Source of the DNA: CAZEBW01 sp964510205
GTDB taxonomy: Bacteria > Chloroflexota > Anaerolineae > VGOG01
Direction: 5' to 3'
Assembly: GCA_964510205.1 (NCBI GenBank)
Contig: CAZEBW010000009.1
Span: forward strand, 17,515 to 81,514
Length of the DNA stretch: 64,000 nucleotides
Part shown: positions 15,778 through 24,569 of the stretch, piece by piece
Position numbering within the stretch: position 1 is the stretch's first letter
How the letters are laid out: each line of letters starts with the position of its first letter
Notes under the pieces: generated by a model
Told to the model about the DNA's origin: nothing
Seen by the model: the letters and a program-made list of their open reading frames with translations, nothing else
Databases searched by the model: none
Program-made: the position numbers and the translations under genes

Positions 15778-17810
15778 TGATAGTTCCCGTAGTCATCCAC
15801 GGAACACGGCAGGCCGGGCGGGATGACGGTGGTGGCGCCGGCCTCCTCAATGATGGCCGGCCCGACGAAACTCATGCCGGGCTCCAGTGCATCGCCATCG
15901 TAGATGGTCGCCAGATGGATGCCCGCTTCGGCGTAGTCCACTTGCCGCTGCATCTTGACCGCGTCCTCCAGCTTGCGCCCCGTCGTGGGGAGCTTCTGCG
16001 GCTCCAGCTTGTCCACCTCGGCAATGGCCACCAGGTGATAGGCGACCAGCTCCACCGGCGTGTCCAGCGTGTAAGTGTACTCGCGCTCATAGTCGGTGTC
16101 GAATCGCTGACGGATGGCCGCAATCCGATCTGCCGTGATCTCGCCGTCGGGCAGGACGATTTCCACCGAGTGCTCCTGGTTGCGGTAGCGGCAGCGGCCA
16201 TAGCGCAGGAAATGCACCCGCGCGGGGTCAATGTCCTCGGCGGCGAACTCCTGCAGTGCGTTCTGTTCGAGCTGCCGCAGATCCTGGTCGAGCTGCGACG
16301 CCGCCCCCTCTGCCGATGTGTCAACAATCTGGGTCTGCAAGTAATCGCGGCGCAGGTCGCTGAGCAGCATGCCCCAGGCCGAGAACACGCTGGACTCGCG
16401 GGGGATCACCACCTGCTTGATGGACAGTTCCCTGGCCAGGGCGCAGGCGTGCATGCCGCCGCCGCCGCCGAAGGCGATCAGCGTGAAGTCGCGCGGGTCG
16501 TGGCCGCGATTCACCGAGATCAGCTTGATGGCGTTGACCATGTTGTTGTTGGCGATGCGGACGATGCCACGCGCCACTTCCTGTCGAGTGGACTCCAGAG
16601 TTGTAGCCAGCTTGCCCAGCGCATCGTCCACGCCGTCCATGTTCGCCTCCAGCAGGCCGCCGCAGAAATAGTGCGGGTTGATGCAGCCCAGCGCCAGATT
16701 GGCGTCGGTGGTGGTCGCTTCCGTGCCGCCGATGCCGTAGGACACCGGGCCGGGCACGGCGCCGGCGCTGTGCGGGCCGACGTGCAGCCTCTGGAATTCA
16801 TCCACCCAGGCAATGGAACCGCCGCCCTGGCCGATTTCCACCAGGTCAACCACCGGCACCATGGCCGGATAGCCCGCCGAGGTCTCGCTGCGTCCGATCT
16901 GGTAGTCGGTGTTGAGCTTGACCTCGCCGCCCGTGATCAGGCCGCACTTGGCCGTCGTCCCGCCCACGTCCAGGGCGATGGCGTCCGGCTCGCCGATCAG
17001 CCGCCCCAGCGCGGCCGCGCCCCAGATACCGCTGGCGGGCCCCGACTCGACCATGGTGATGGGGATTTGGCGCGCGCTCTCCACCGTATCCACGCCGCAG
17101 TTGGACTGCATGATGTAGGGCGTGCATCTCATGCCGGCCTCGTAGAGCGCACTGGTCAGGCGGTCCAGGTAGCGGTGGGCCACCGGCTGCACGTAGGCCG
17201 ACAACACGGCGGTGCTGGTGCGCTCGTACTCGCGCCACTCGCGCGTGATCTGGGTCGAAGCCACTGCCGAGGCTTGCGGCCAAAGCTCCTCCACCCTGGC
17301 CAGCGCGGCCTCCTCGTGGGCCGGGTTGGCGTAGGAATTGATGAAGCAGATAGCGATGGCCTCCACCCCTTCGGCCCGGAAATCGTCGAGGATGGCCGGC
17401 AGCCCGGAAAGGTCCAGCGGCGTCGTCTCGACTCCCTTGTAGTTGATGCGCCCCTTCACTTCGCGGCGCAGGTAGCGGGGCACAAAGGGTTCGGGCTTGC
17501 GGTATTCCAGATTGAAGAAATCGGGGCGGGTGCCGCGGCCGATCTCCAGGATGTCGCGGAACCCCTCACTGGTGAGCAGCCCGACCTTGGCCCCTTTTCT
17601 TTCGGTGATGGCATTGATGACGATGGTCGTCCCGTGCACAAAAGATGCGAACTCGCTGGGCGTCGTGCCGCTGGCCGCGATGACGTCCATCACCCCCTGC
17701 TCAAACTGCGCCGGGGTCGTGTGGCTCTTGCCCGTGACCACCTCCCCGTCCGGCGTCACGAACACCAGGTCCGTGAACGTACCTCCAATATCCGTAGCAA
17801 CTCTCAGCAT
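15762..17810 (-). CDS. hyuA: Hydantoinase/oxoprolinase A subunit (HyuA)
   Basis: This is the ATP-binding subunit of the HyuAB-type lactamase. The N-terminal phosphate-binding motif VATDIGGTFTDLVFV is followed by FVHGTTIVINAITERKGA. The actin-like core has ALDVGGTTAKCGLI, VEIGQGGGSIAWVD and IAFGGGGGMHACALARE. ATG 17810 (682 aa) is preferred because GGAGG lies eight bases upstream; the frame reaches 17825. The last residues and stop lie in a stuttering repeat. The gene is followed by hyuB and is separated from hypD by an AT-richer two-gene segment, so it may be transcribed on its own. Confidence 0.92.
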   Translation of the reverse strand: MLRVATDIGGTFTDLVFVTPDGEVVTGKSHTTPAQFEQGVMDVIAASGTTPSEFASFVHGTTIVINAITERKGAKVGLLTSEGFRDILEIGRGTRPDFFNLEYRKPEPFVPRYLRREVKGRINYKGVETTPLDLSGLPAILDDFRAEGVEAIAICFINSYANPAHEEAALARVEELWPQASAVASTQITREWREYERTSTAVLSAYVQPVAHRYLDRLTSALYEAGMRCTPYIMQSNCGVDTVESARQIPITMVESGPASGIWGAAALGRLIGEPDAIALDVGGTTAKCGLITGGEVKLNTDYQIGRSETSAGYPAMVPVVDLVEIGQGGGSIAWVDEFQRLHVGPHSAGAVPGPVSYGIGGTEATTTDANLALGCINPHYFCGGLLEANMDGVDDALGKLATTLESTRQEVARGIVRIANNNMVNAIKLISVNRGHDPRDFTLIAFGGGGGMHACALARELSIKQVVIPRESSVFSAWGMLLSDLRRDYLQTQIVDTSAEGAASQLDQDLRQLEQNALQEFAAEDIDPARVHFLRYGRCRYRNQEHSVEIVLPDGEITADRIAAIRQRFDTDYEREYTYTLDTPVELVAYHLVAIAEVDKLEPQKLPTTGRKLEDAVKMQRQVDYAEAGIHLATIYDGDALEPGMSFVGPAIIEEAGATTVIPPGLPCSVDDYGNYHISSQ

Positions 17811-17936
17811 ATTGATAACCTCCATTCATGAAATCTAGGGCTGACTTGCTTGATTTGTTATGTTCAATAATCTGTCCTCCTTGTTGAGTCTTGTCGGCGA
17901 AGACCTATAGGGTGGCGGTGCTCCCTTGAGCGCTTG

Positions 17937-18809
17937 TTATACCGAACTCTCAATATGTGGCGGATTAGAGCTCTCATCAAGTGTCTTAGACTGCGCATTG
18001 GTGCTGTCTGATGCGATGTTCTGTATCGCATCTGCGTTTAAGCGAAGTTCGTCATAAAGATTGAACATCTCTTTCGCCAGCGAATGCTCTGGATCTGTGA
18101 ATACGACGACTGTTCCAATGTGGAGCGCTCTGGGATCCTTAGCATCACTGGGATTGGCAGCCGGTATTGCGAAGATGACGATCCTGTCATCTACGATGAC
18201 AAAACTCAATGAGCCCAGAATGTCTGGAAGTTGCCATAGATGAACCGTGAGAGTTGTTCTTTGTTTCTGCAACTTCACCAATTGTTTGCAGTGCTCGAAA
18301 GTAAGCGCATCTACTTGGTTCGAGCTGAGTTTACCAGGATCTATTTTGTCAACCTGAATAACACGCTCATAGCGGAATCTTTCGTTTCTTCGACGTTTCG
18401 CCTCAAGCAGACTAGCTAACGCATCATAATACTTCTTGCGACCGGATGTTATTTCAAGTGACGGGGGTCTGTATAGACCGATTACGCGCACACTCTCCTT
18501 TGCCTTCGCGATAATGTCGATCACTGGATCGTAAAGTGCAGCATCTCCTTGGGGTGTCCTGAGAGCATAGTGAACATTGACCGACAACCGGGACTGTACT
18601 AGCCTTGCATTTACGTCTTGCCTTATACCAGCAAGAACAGCAATGGCCAAGACCACAAAGCATATGCTTGCTATTGCTACTAGACCCTCATTCCAAGGAA
18701 TGGCTGCCCCAAACACAGCTGAGAAAAACTCGCTGATCAGGACGCCCGCTATGAAAGTCACAAACTGGGCAGTGAAAGCATTGCTCAGCGCCTTAATTAA
18801 TCTATTCAT
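17937..18809 (-). CDS. Membrane-anchored protein of unknown function
   Basis: 290 residues. Two predicted transmembrane helices lie near residues 12-35 and 43-63, then a cytosolic domain of about 220 residues. IIAKAKESVRVIGLYRPPSLEI and the later VIVDDRIVIFAIP are reminiscent of phospholipase-D-like sensor domains, but I find no HKD catalytic motif, so no function is assigned. Codon and base use are clearly AT-richer than the flanking hyu and hyp genes. With the next gene it looks like an inserted pair. The gap to the methyltransferase stop is 34 bp, so they are probably co-transcribed. Confidence 0.7.
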   Translation of the reverse strand: MNRLIKALSNAFTAQFVTFIAGVLISEFFSAVFGAAIPWNEGLVAIASICFVVLAIAVLAGIRQDVNARLVQSRLSVNVHYALRTPQGDAALYDPVIDIIAKAKESVRVIGLYRPPSLEITSGRKKYYDALASLLEAKRRRNERFRYERVIQVDKIDPGKLSSNQVDALTFEHCKQLVKLQKQRTTLTVHLWQLPDILGSLSFVIVDDRIVIFAIPAANPSDAKDPRALHIGTVVVFTDPEHSLAKEMFNLYDELRLNADAIQNIASDSTNAQSKTLDESSNPPHIESSV

Positions 18810-18843
18810 AGTAACCTCGCCTTGTGTGAAAGAATACGAAAGA

Positions 18844-19623
18844 TCATCTGACTGACCTGCCTACTCGCAAGTAGATCGGCCAACGCATAAGCCTTTCTTG
18901 TTCTGGATTACCCCAGAGCCTGTCCAAGTCACTCTGGACTGCTAGCAGCGGGTGATAACCTTTGACCTCGATGAATCTCGGAATCGCGGACCAACTCGCG
19001 AGAAATCCTACGAACTGCTGGAGTCTCCAAGAAGCGGTCATCTCAAAAGATGGATGCGGCAGTTCTTCGAAGGGAAAAGACATACTCGCGTACTTCTCCT
19101 CAACCAATCTAATGCTGGGTGACCAGAACGGCCCCAGTATATCCTGGTAGTACTCGCTCGTGATCTGGGCTATCTCTGGATCAACTTGCGGCAAGTGATA
19201 AACCCATGCCGCAATGATGCCTCCGGGCTTTAGGACACGTCTGACCTCTGAGTAGAACGAATCGCGATCAAACCAATGCAATGCCTGAGCAACAGTGACA
19301 ATATCAACCTGCCCTGTTGGCGTCGGGAAATGTCCGGCTCTTGCTAGCAAGTAGCAAATGTTCTTATCCTTTGCCGCATATGTGAGTTGCTCAAAGCTGA
19401 TGTCAGCAGCGAATACCATGCCGAAATGCTTACCAAGTTTGCGTGCTGCTTGACCATTTCCTGTGCCATAATCCCAAGCCACCAAATGGCTCGGGGTCAC
19501 CGAAGCCAGATACTCTATAAGCTCTTCTGGATAGCTAGGTCGAAATCTGGCGTAATCCTGAGCCAATTCGCGGTATCTGATTTCGCAGTCTGTTGTTTCT
19601 CGAAGTTCCCTTGCTTGTTCCAT
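18844..19623 (-). CDS. Class I SAM-dependent methyltransferase
   Basis: A cytosolic methyltransferase of the UbiE/Tam-like group. Motif I is VAWDYGTGNGQAARKLG, followed by the acidic AADISFEQ. AQALHWFDRDSFYSEVRRVL is the post-I/motif II region typical of trans-aconitate methyltransferase relatives. ATG 19623 gives 259 aa, the family length; the frame extends 40 codons further but that part contains the promoter palindrome. The substrate is unknown. It is AT-richer than its neighbours and is probably part of a transferred insert with the downstream membrane-protein gene. Confidence 0.82.
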   Translation of the reverse strand: MEQARELRETTDCEIRYRELAQDYARFRPSYPEELIEYLASVTPSHLVAWDYGTGNGQAARKLGKHFGMVFAADISFEQLTYAAKDKNICYLLARAGHFPTPTGQVDIVTVAQALHWFDRDSFYSEVRRVLKPGGIIAAWVYHLPQVDPEIAQITSEYYQDILGPFWSPSIRLVEEKYASMSFPFEELPHPSFEMTASWRLQQFVGFLASWSAIPRFIEVKGYHPLLAVQSDLDRLWGNPEQERLMRWPIYLRVGRSVR

Positions 19624-19665
19624 GATGGCTGTTTCGCTAGATGCGCAGGCACGGGGTGCGGCATG

Positions 19666-19694
19666 ATTATAGGTGGACAGCTGTCCACATAACC
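19666..19694 (-). promoter_or_regulatory. Promoter with a 16-bp palindromic operator in its spacer
   Basis: On the minus strand TATAAT (19671-19666) lies 17 bp from a weak -35 (GGTTAT, 19694-19689). The spacer is almost entirely a perfect palindrome, GTGGACAGCTGTCCAC (19673-19688). A palindrome filling a spacer is typical of a repressor or MerR-type regulator site. It controls the methyltransferase/membrane-protein pair. Confidence 0.6.
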
Positions 19695-19786
19695 ACCCTA
19701 GCAAGGAGCCTATTCGGAAATCTCCTTGCGGAGCTTCTCTCAAGAGTACAGGAAACAGCCAACCTCATGGCCAGGCGCGATCTCCA

Positions 19787-22171
19787 TCAAAACGCCCGAT
19801 GTTCGGTGCGGGCGATGATCTCGTCCTGCAGCGCCTGGCTGAGGTCGCAGAAGTAGTCGCTGTAGCCCGCCACACGCACGATGAGGTCGCGGTACTGTTC
19901 AGGGTTCTCTTGCGCAGCGCGCAGTGTGGCCGCGTCCACCACGTTGAACTGCACGTGGTGACCGCCCAGCTTGAAGTAGGTGCGGATCAACTGGACGAAC
20001 TTGTCCAGGCCCGCCTCGTCCCGGAGCACCTGGGGCGTGAACTTCTGGTTGAGCAGGGTGCCGCCGGTGCGGACGTGGTCCATCTTGGCTACCGATTGGA
20101 CGACGGCTGTCGGGCCGCGCCGGTCCGCCCCCTGCACGGGAGAGACACCTTCCGAGACGGGCATCCCGGCCTTCCGTCCATCGGGGGTGGCCCCGATCAC
20201 GGAGCCGAAATAGACGTGCACCGTGGTCGGCAGCAGGTTGATGCGGTACGCGCCGCCCCGGGTGTTGGGACGGCCATCTATAGCGTTGAAGTAAGCCTCG
20301 AACACGTCCACCATCACGTCGTCCGCGTAGTCGTCGTCGTTGCCGTACTTGGGCGTCTTGTTCAGCAGCATCTGCCGCGTCCTCTCCTGACCCTCGAAGT
20401 TCTCCCCCAGGGCGGTCAGCAGGTCCGCCAGGGTCAGGGTCTTCTGATCAAAGACGTGATATTTGATGGCCGCCAGGGCATCGGCCATGGTGCCCACCCC
20501 CACGCCCTGAATGTAGCTCGTGTCGTACCGCGCCCCGCCATCGTGGTAGTCCTTGCCCTTGGCGATGCAGTCGTCAATCAGCAGCGACAGAAACGGCGCG
20601 GGGAGGTAGCTGGCATAGAGCCTTTCGATCACGTTGTTGCCCCGTATCTTGATGTCCACGAAATGATTCAGTTGCCTCTCGTAAGCCTCGAACAGCGCCT
20701 CGAAAGTCTCGAATTGGGTGGGATGTCCGGTCTCCAGCCCAATCCGCCGGCCCGTGCGGGGATCAAAGCCGTTGTTCAACGCGATCTCCAGCACTTTCGG
20801 CATGTTGAAATAGCCCGTCAGGATGTAGCTCTCCTTGCCGAAGGCGCCGCTCTCCACGCAGCCGCTGGTGCCGCCCTGCCGCGCGTCCTGGACCGATTTG
20901 CCCTGCCGCATCAGCTCCTGAACCACGAGATCGCAGTTGAACAAATCGGGTTTGCCCATCCCCTGGCGGATGACCTGGGCCGCGTGCCTGACGAATCGCT
21001 GGGGGCTTTTGCTGCTCACCTGGACGGAGGGGTTGGGCTGAACCTGCCGCATCTCGCTGATCACGTCCAGCATCAGGTACGAAAGCTCGTTGACGCCGTC
21101 GGAGCCGTCGGCTCTCAGACCGCCGAGGTTGATCTGCACAAAGTCGGTGTAGGTGCCGCTCTCCTGAGCCGTGACGCCCACTTTAGGCGGCGCGGGCTGG
21201 TTGTTGAACTTGACCCACAAGCACTGCAGCAGCTCCTCGGCCCGCTCGCGGGTGATGCCAGTTGAGTTCACTGGCGTCCCCTCTGCCAGCCCTCGCTCGT
21301 AAAACGGGTACAGGTGCTGATCCAGGTGGCCAGGACAAAAGGCATCCCAGGGATTCAGCTCCGTGGTCACGCCCAGGTGCACGAACCAGTAGTACTGCAG
21401 CGCCTCCCAGAAATCCCTCGGCGGATGCGCCGGGACGCGCGTGCAGACCTCGGCGATGCGCTCCAGTTCCTGCTTTCTCTGGTCATCCTCCTCCTGCTGC
21501 GCCAGCTCCCGCGCTTTCTCCGCGTGGCGTTCCGCAAAACGAATCAAAGCGTCGGCGCAGATGTCCATGGCCTTGAGCTGCTCCTGCTTGGCGTAAGCCT
21601 GCGGGTCGTTCAAATAGTCCAGACTCTCCAGACTGCGTCGGATGTCACGCTTGAAGTCGAGGAATCCCTTGTGGTAGATTTTGTCATCCAGCACGGTGTG
21701 ACCAGGGGAGCGCTGCTCCATGAACTCGGTGAACACGCCGGCCTCGTAGGCGGCCTTCCACTCCTCCGTCATCTCCTCGAAGATGCGCTCTCGCATGGTC
21801 TTCCCCCGCCAAAAGGGGATGATGGTCTCCTCGTAAACCCGCCGCACCTGGGGGCTGACGGCGAAGGACGTCTTCTCGCGCGAGTTGAGGATGTCCAAAT
21901 CGTCCAGGCTGTGGCAGCACAGCTCGGGGTAAGTCGGCGCGGCCTGCGGGGCCGGATCTTTTTCGCCCACGATCAGCTCCCCCTCGTTGAAGCAAATCGT
22001 CTTGTGCTCCAACAGGTACCGAAAGGCCAGGGCGCGGCGCACGGGCGCGGATACCAGCCCCAACTCCTGTCGGTAGAATGCGGTCAACAGCTCCGCTCGC
22101 TCGCTGGAGAGCGTGGGCTTGGCCTCCAGGCTCTGCTGCCGCAATCGAGCAACCCGTTCAGTCATTGCCAT
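19787..22171 (-). CDS. hypD: Glycyl radical enzyme, trans-4-hydroxyproline dehydratase (HypD) type
   Basis: HypD removes water from trans-4-hydroxy-L-proline to give pyrroline-5-carboxylate, which ProC reduces to proline. It is an anaerobic, oxygen-sensitive glycyl radical reaction. The thiyl Cys is in GGTSGCVESGAFGKE at residue 438, and the glycyl radical Gly is in RVAGYSD at residue 769. Both sit four residues after the positions I recall for Clostridioides difficile HypD (C434, G765). Other segments match my recollection of HypD: SPGHTV, TYTDF, YILTGY, RGPTAVV and TLLNQ. Length 794 aa. ATG 22171 lies four bases after the activase stop, showing coupling. Other GCVE-type dehydratases cannot be excluded without alignment. 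Confidence 0.88.
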   Translation of the reverse strand: MAMTERVARLRQQSLEAKPTLSSERAELLTAFYRQELGLVSAPVRRALAFRYLLEHKTICFNEGELIVGEKDPAPQAAPTYPELCCHSLDDLDILNSREKTSFAVSPQVRRVYEETIIPFWRGKTMRERIFEEMTEEWKAAYEAGVFTEFMEQRSPGHTVLDDKIYHKGFLDFKRDIRRSLESLDYLNDPQAYAKQEQLKAMDICADALIRFAERHAEKARELAQQEEDDQRKQELERIAEVCTRVPAHPPRDFWEALQYYWFVHLGVTTELNPWDAFCPGHLDQHLYPFYERGLAEGTPVNSTGITRERAEELLQCLWVKFNNQPAPPKVGVTAQESGTYTDFVQINLGGLRADGSDGVNELSYLMLDVISEMRQVQPNPSVQVSSKSPQRFVRHAAQVIRQGMGKPDLFNCDLVVQELMRQGKSVQDARQGGTSGCVESGAFGKESYILTGYFNMPKVLEIALNNGFDPRTGRRIGLETGHPTQFETFEALFEAYERQLNHFVDIKIRGNNVIERLYASYLPAPFLSLLIDDCIAKGKDYHDGGARYDTSYIQGVGVGTMADALAAIKYHVFDQKTLTLADLLTALGENFEGQERTRQMLLNKTPKYGNDDDYADDVMVDVFEAYFNAIDGRPNTRGGAYRINLLPTTVHVYFGSVIGATPDGRKAGMPVSEGVSPVQGADRRGPTAVVQSVAKMDHVRTGGTLLNQKFTPQVLRDEAGLDKFVQLIRTYFKLGGHHVQFNVVDAATLRAAQENPEQYRDLIVRVAGYSDYFCDLSQALQDEIIARTEHRAF

Positions 22172-22175
22172 GCGT

Positions 22176-23192
22176 TCAACCCCCAATCTGCACTTGCAAG
22201 CCAAACTCCTCTAGAATCTGCGCGACGTCGGCCATTCTCTCGTCCGACGGGGGACGGGTGTCAGGCAAGCCGTAGACCTTGTTCAGGCGATGGTGCTTTT
22301 CGGCGGCTGCCCCATGATAGGGCAGGATGTCCACCCGGTCCAGATGAGGCAGGGCCGCCGCAAAGGCACCGATTTGGCGCACGCTATCCCCATCGTCGTT
22401 GACGCCTGGAATGATGGGCACGCGCAGAAAGATGTGGTGTCCCCGCGCCGAAAGCATCTGCAAGTTCCGCAGGATCAGCTCGTTGGACAGGCCGGTGAAT
22501 CTCCGATGCTGGGCCTCATCCATCAGCTTGAGATCGTACAGAAACAGGTCCACGTATTCGCGGACGCTGTCCAACGTTTCCCAACTGGCAAAACCGCAAG
22601 TGTCTACAGCGGTGTGAATCTCTCTCCTCTGGCAAGCCCGAAGAAGCGCCAGCAAGAAGTCGCGCTGCAAGAGCGGCTCTCCGCCCGAAAAGGTCACGCC
22701 GCCGCCGGACTGGTCGTAAAAGGGAAGGTCCCGCTCGATCTCCTCCATCACCCAGGCCACGGTCCTCTCTCGGCCCACCATCTCGCGCGCCTCAGCATAG
22801 CAGACCTCGACGCACTCCCCGCAGAGCGTGCACTTGCTTCTATCGGTGGCTGCCACATCCCCGTCCCAGAAGATAGCGCCCTGCTCGCAGACCGCCAGGC
22901 ACGCCCCGCAGCGGATGCATCGGCCACCCCACAACATCAGCTCCGGCTGCGGGGCCTGGCTCTCCGGGTTGTGACACCACCAGCAGCTCAGCGGACATCC
23001 TTTGAGGAAAACCGTGGTGCGGATGCCTGGCCCGTCGTGAATGGAGAACTTTTTTATGTCAAAAATGATTCCGCCGAGCAAAGCCTGCTCTGAGGCCCGT
23101 CCTCGGGCCGATGGCCGCACCCGGGGACGGCTGCGGGGGCCATTTTCAGTAGATTCAAAGACGATTCCAGAAACCGCGCTAGGTGGCAACAA
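22176..23192 (-). CDS. Glycyl radical enzyme activase (radical SAM)
   Basis: This enzyme makes the glycyl radical on the adjacent HypD-type protein using S-adenosylmethionine. DIKKFSIHDGPGIRTTVFL is the activase hallmark. GCPLSCWWCHNPES carries the CxxxCxxC cluster. Two ferredoxin-like 4Cys motifs follow (CIRCGACLAVC and CTLCGECVEVC), then VTFSGGEPLLQ. The start is unclear: the frame opens with TTG 23192, overlapping the M24 gene by 14 bp, but conserved sequence starts only near residue 40, so TTG 23081 (about 301 aa) is equally possible. No ATG is available. Confidence 0.93.
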   Translation of the reverse strand: MLPPSAVSGIVFESTENGPRSRPRVRPSARGRASEQALLGGIIFDIKKFSIHDGPGIRTTVFLKGCPLSCWWCHNPESQAPQPELMLWGGRCIRCGACLAVCEQGAIFWDGDVAATDRSKCTLCGECVEVCYAEAREMVGRERTVAWVMEEIERDLPFYDQSGGGVTFSGGEPLLQRDFLLALLRACQRREIHTAVDTCGFASWETLDSVREYVDLFLYDLKLMDEAQHRRFTGLSNELILRNLQMLSARGHHIFLRVPIIPGVNDDGDSVRQIGAFAAALPHLDRVDILPYHGAAAEKHHRLNKVYGLPDTRPPSDERMADVAQILEEFGLQVQIGG

Positions 23193-24303
23193 CCCGCAGC
23201 TCCCGACTGAAGGTGGTCAGGGTTTCGCATCCATCTTCTGTCACCAACACGTCGTCTTCAATGCGGACACCGCCCCATCCCTCCAGGTAGACGCCGGGCT
23301 CAACAGTGAAGACCATGCCCTCTTCCAGCGGCGTGTCGTTACCCTCCACAATGCCCGGCTCCTCGTGGACATCCAGGCCCAGGCCATGCCCCGTTCGGTG
23401 GATGAAGTGTTCGCCCAGGCCGGCATCCACCAGCACCTGCCGTGCGGCGCGGTCCACGTGCTGGCAGGTTGCACCGGGCCGCACCACCGCCCGCCCCGCT
23501 TCATTGGCCGCCCGCACCGCCGCGTAAACCTGGCGCAGCCGTCCGTCGGGCGCCTGGCCCACCACGAACGTCCGCGTGATGTCGGAGTGGTAGCCGTCCA
23601 CGGTGATGACGAAGTCAATCAGCAGAATATCACCCGCCCAGACAACGCGATCACTCGGCCTGCCGTGGGGCAGCGCGGAGCGGGGCCCGCTCAGCACAAT
23701 CGGCTGGATGGGCACGCTCTCCCCACCGCCCAACAGTACCGCGCTGGTCAACTGGCTGGCTATCTGCCGTTCGGTGGAGCCCGGCGACAGGCCAGACACC
23801 ACCTCCTCCAGCGCCGCCTCGGCCACCTCGATGGCACGCCGCAGGGAGGCGACCTCAGAGGCGTCCTTGCACATGCGCAGCGGATCCAGCACCGACTCAG
23901 CTTTCATCACGCGCGCCTCCGGCCAGAAGCGGCGGATGAGGTCGTGCTCCAGCACCCGCATGCGCAGGTACTCGACCGCCAGCGTGCGCACCCCAGGCAG
24001 CGCGTCGGCCGCCTGGCGCATCGCGCCCTCGGGACCGCTCTCGTCGTCCCAGGCGAACAGACGGGCCTCGAAGTGCGCGCCGCTTCGCTTACAGCGCTTC
24101 CAGGTCGGGGCCTCCAGTTCGGGTATCACCAGCAGCGGCGCTACAGCCTCGTCCGCAGGGATGAAGGCCATGAAAGGCCGCTCCAGCAGCACGAAGTCCA
24201 TGCCGGTCAGGTAGCGCAGATTGAAGCCCGGTACCAACGCCAGGCAGTCTATTCCCTCTGCGGCGAGTCGTTGGCGGGTGCTTTCGAGACGTTGGGTGAG
24301 CAT
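23179..24303 (-). CDS. M24 family Xaa-Pro peptidase (prolidase/aminopeptidase P-like)
   Basis: A metallopeptidase expected to cleave the bond before proline or hydroxyproline. The N-terminal creatinase-like domain occupies about residues 1-135. The pita-bread domain shows the metal ligands: LLIDFVITVDGYHSDITRTF (two Asp), RTGHGLGLDVHEEPG (His) and VFTVEPGVYL plus GVRIEDDVLV (two Glu). Length is 374 aa, typical of bacterial Xaa-Pro dipeptidases. A GAGGAGG site precedes ATG 24303. It overlaps the activase frame. Between a peptide transporter and HypD, it could release hydroxyproline from imported collagen-like peptides (inference). Confidence 0.93.
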   Translation of the reverse strand: MLTQRLESTRQRLAAEGIDCLALVPGFNLRYLTGMDFVLLERPFMAFIPADEAVAPLLVIPELEAPTWKRCKRSGAHFEARLFAWDDESGPEGAMRQAADALPGVRTLAVEYLRMRVLEHDLIRRFWPEARVMKAESVLDPLRMCKDASEVASLRRAIEVAEAALEEVVSGLSPGSTERQIASQLTSAVLLGGGESVPIQPIVLSGPRSALPHGRPSDRVVWAGDILLIDFVITVDGYHSDITRTFVVGQAPDGRLRQVYAAVRAANEAGRAVVRPGATCQHVDRAARQVLVDAGLGEHFIHRTGHGLGLDVHEEPGIVEGNDTPLEEGMVFTVEPGVYLEGWGGVRIEDDVLVTEDGCETLTTFSRELRVVAT

Positions 24304-24400
24304 ACAATCCTCCTCCGTTCATCAGAGCGGCGACTCTAAGGATCTGCAAGAGAACAACTTCCCGCCTTGGGGTGGTCTCCCTCTTAGGTGTTGCTGCCGT

Positions 24401-24506
24401 GTCATCGCGAGGCGGTGTCTTTTAGCCGAAGCGATCCCCAATTCGCGGGGTGAAGATTACGGCAATCCAGGAGACTGCTTCGGCAGAAAAACGCCTCGCA
24501 ATGACA
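24401..24506. repeat. Dispersed palindrome family 1, copy 2
   Basis: GTCATCGCGAGGCG...GAAGCGATCCCC and CTGCTTCGGC...CGCCTCGCAATGAC form the inverted ends; the centre is more diverged than in the other copies. It lies between the racemase and the M24 gene. Confidence 0.72.
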
Positions 24507-24569
24507 AGTAAGAGCTTCGCCGGGAGCAATAACACTCTACGGGGAGACTAACCACTTATCAGACACGAT

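Noticed and set aside
15777..17831. 684-codon open frame on the plus strand opposite hyuA
   Set aside because: It mirrors the hyuA codons, has a His/Arg/Gly-rich composition typical of antisense frames in GC-rich DNA, no ribosome site and no recognisable domain.
19673..21265. 530-codon plus-strand frame opposite hypD
   Set aside because: Antisense shadow of the glycyl radical enzyme; low-complexity Val/Leu/Gln/His composition and no family features.
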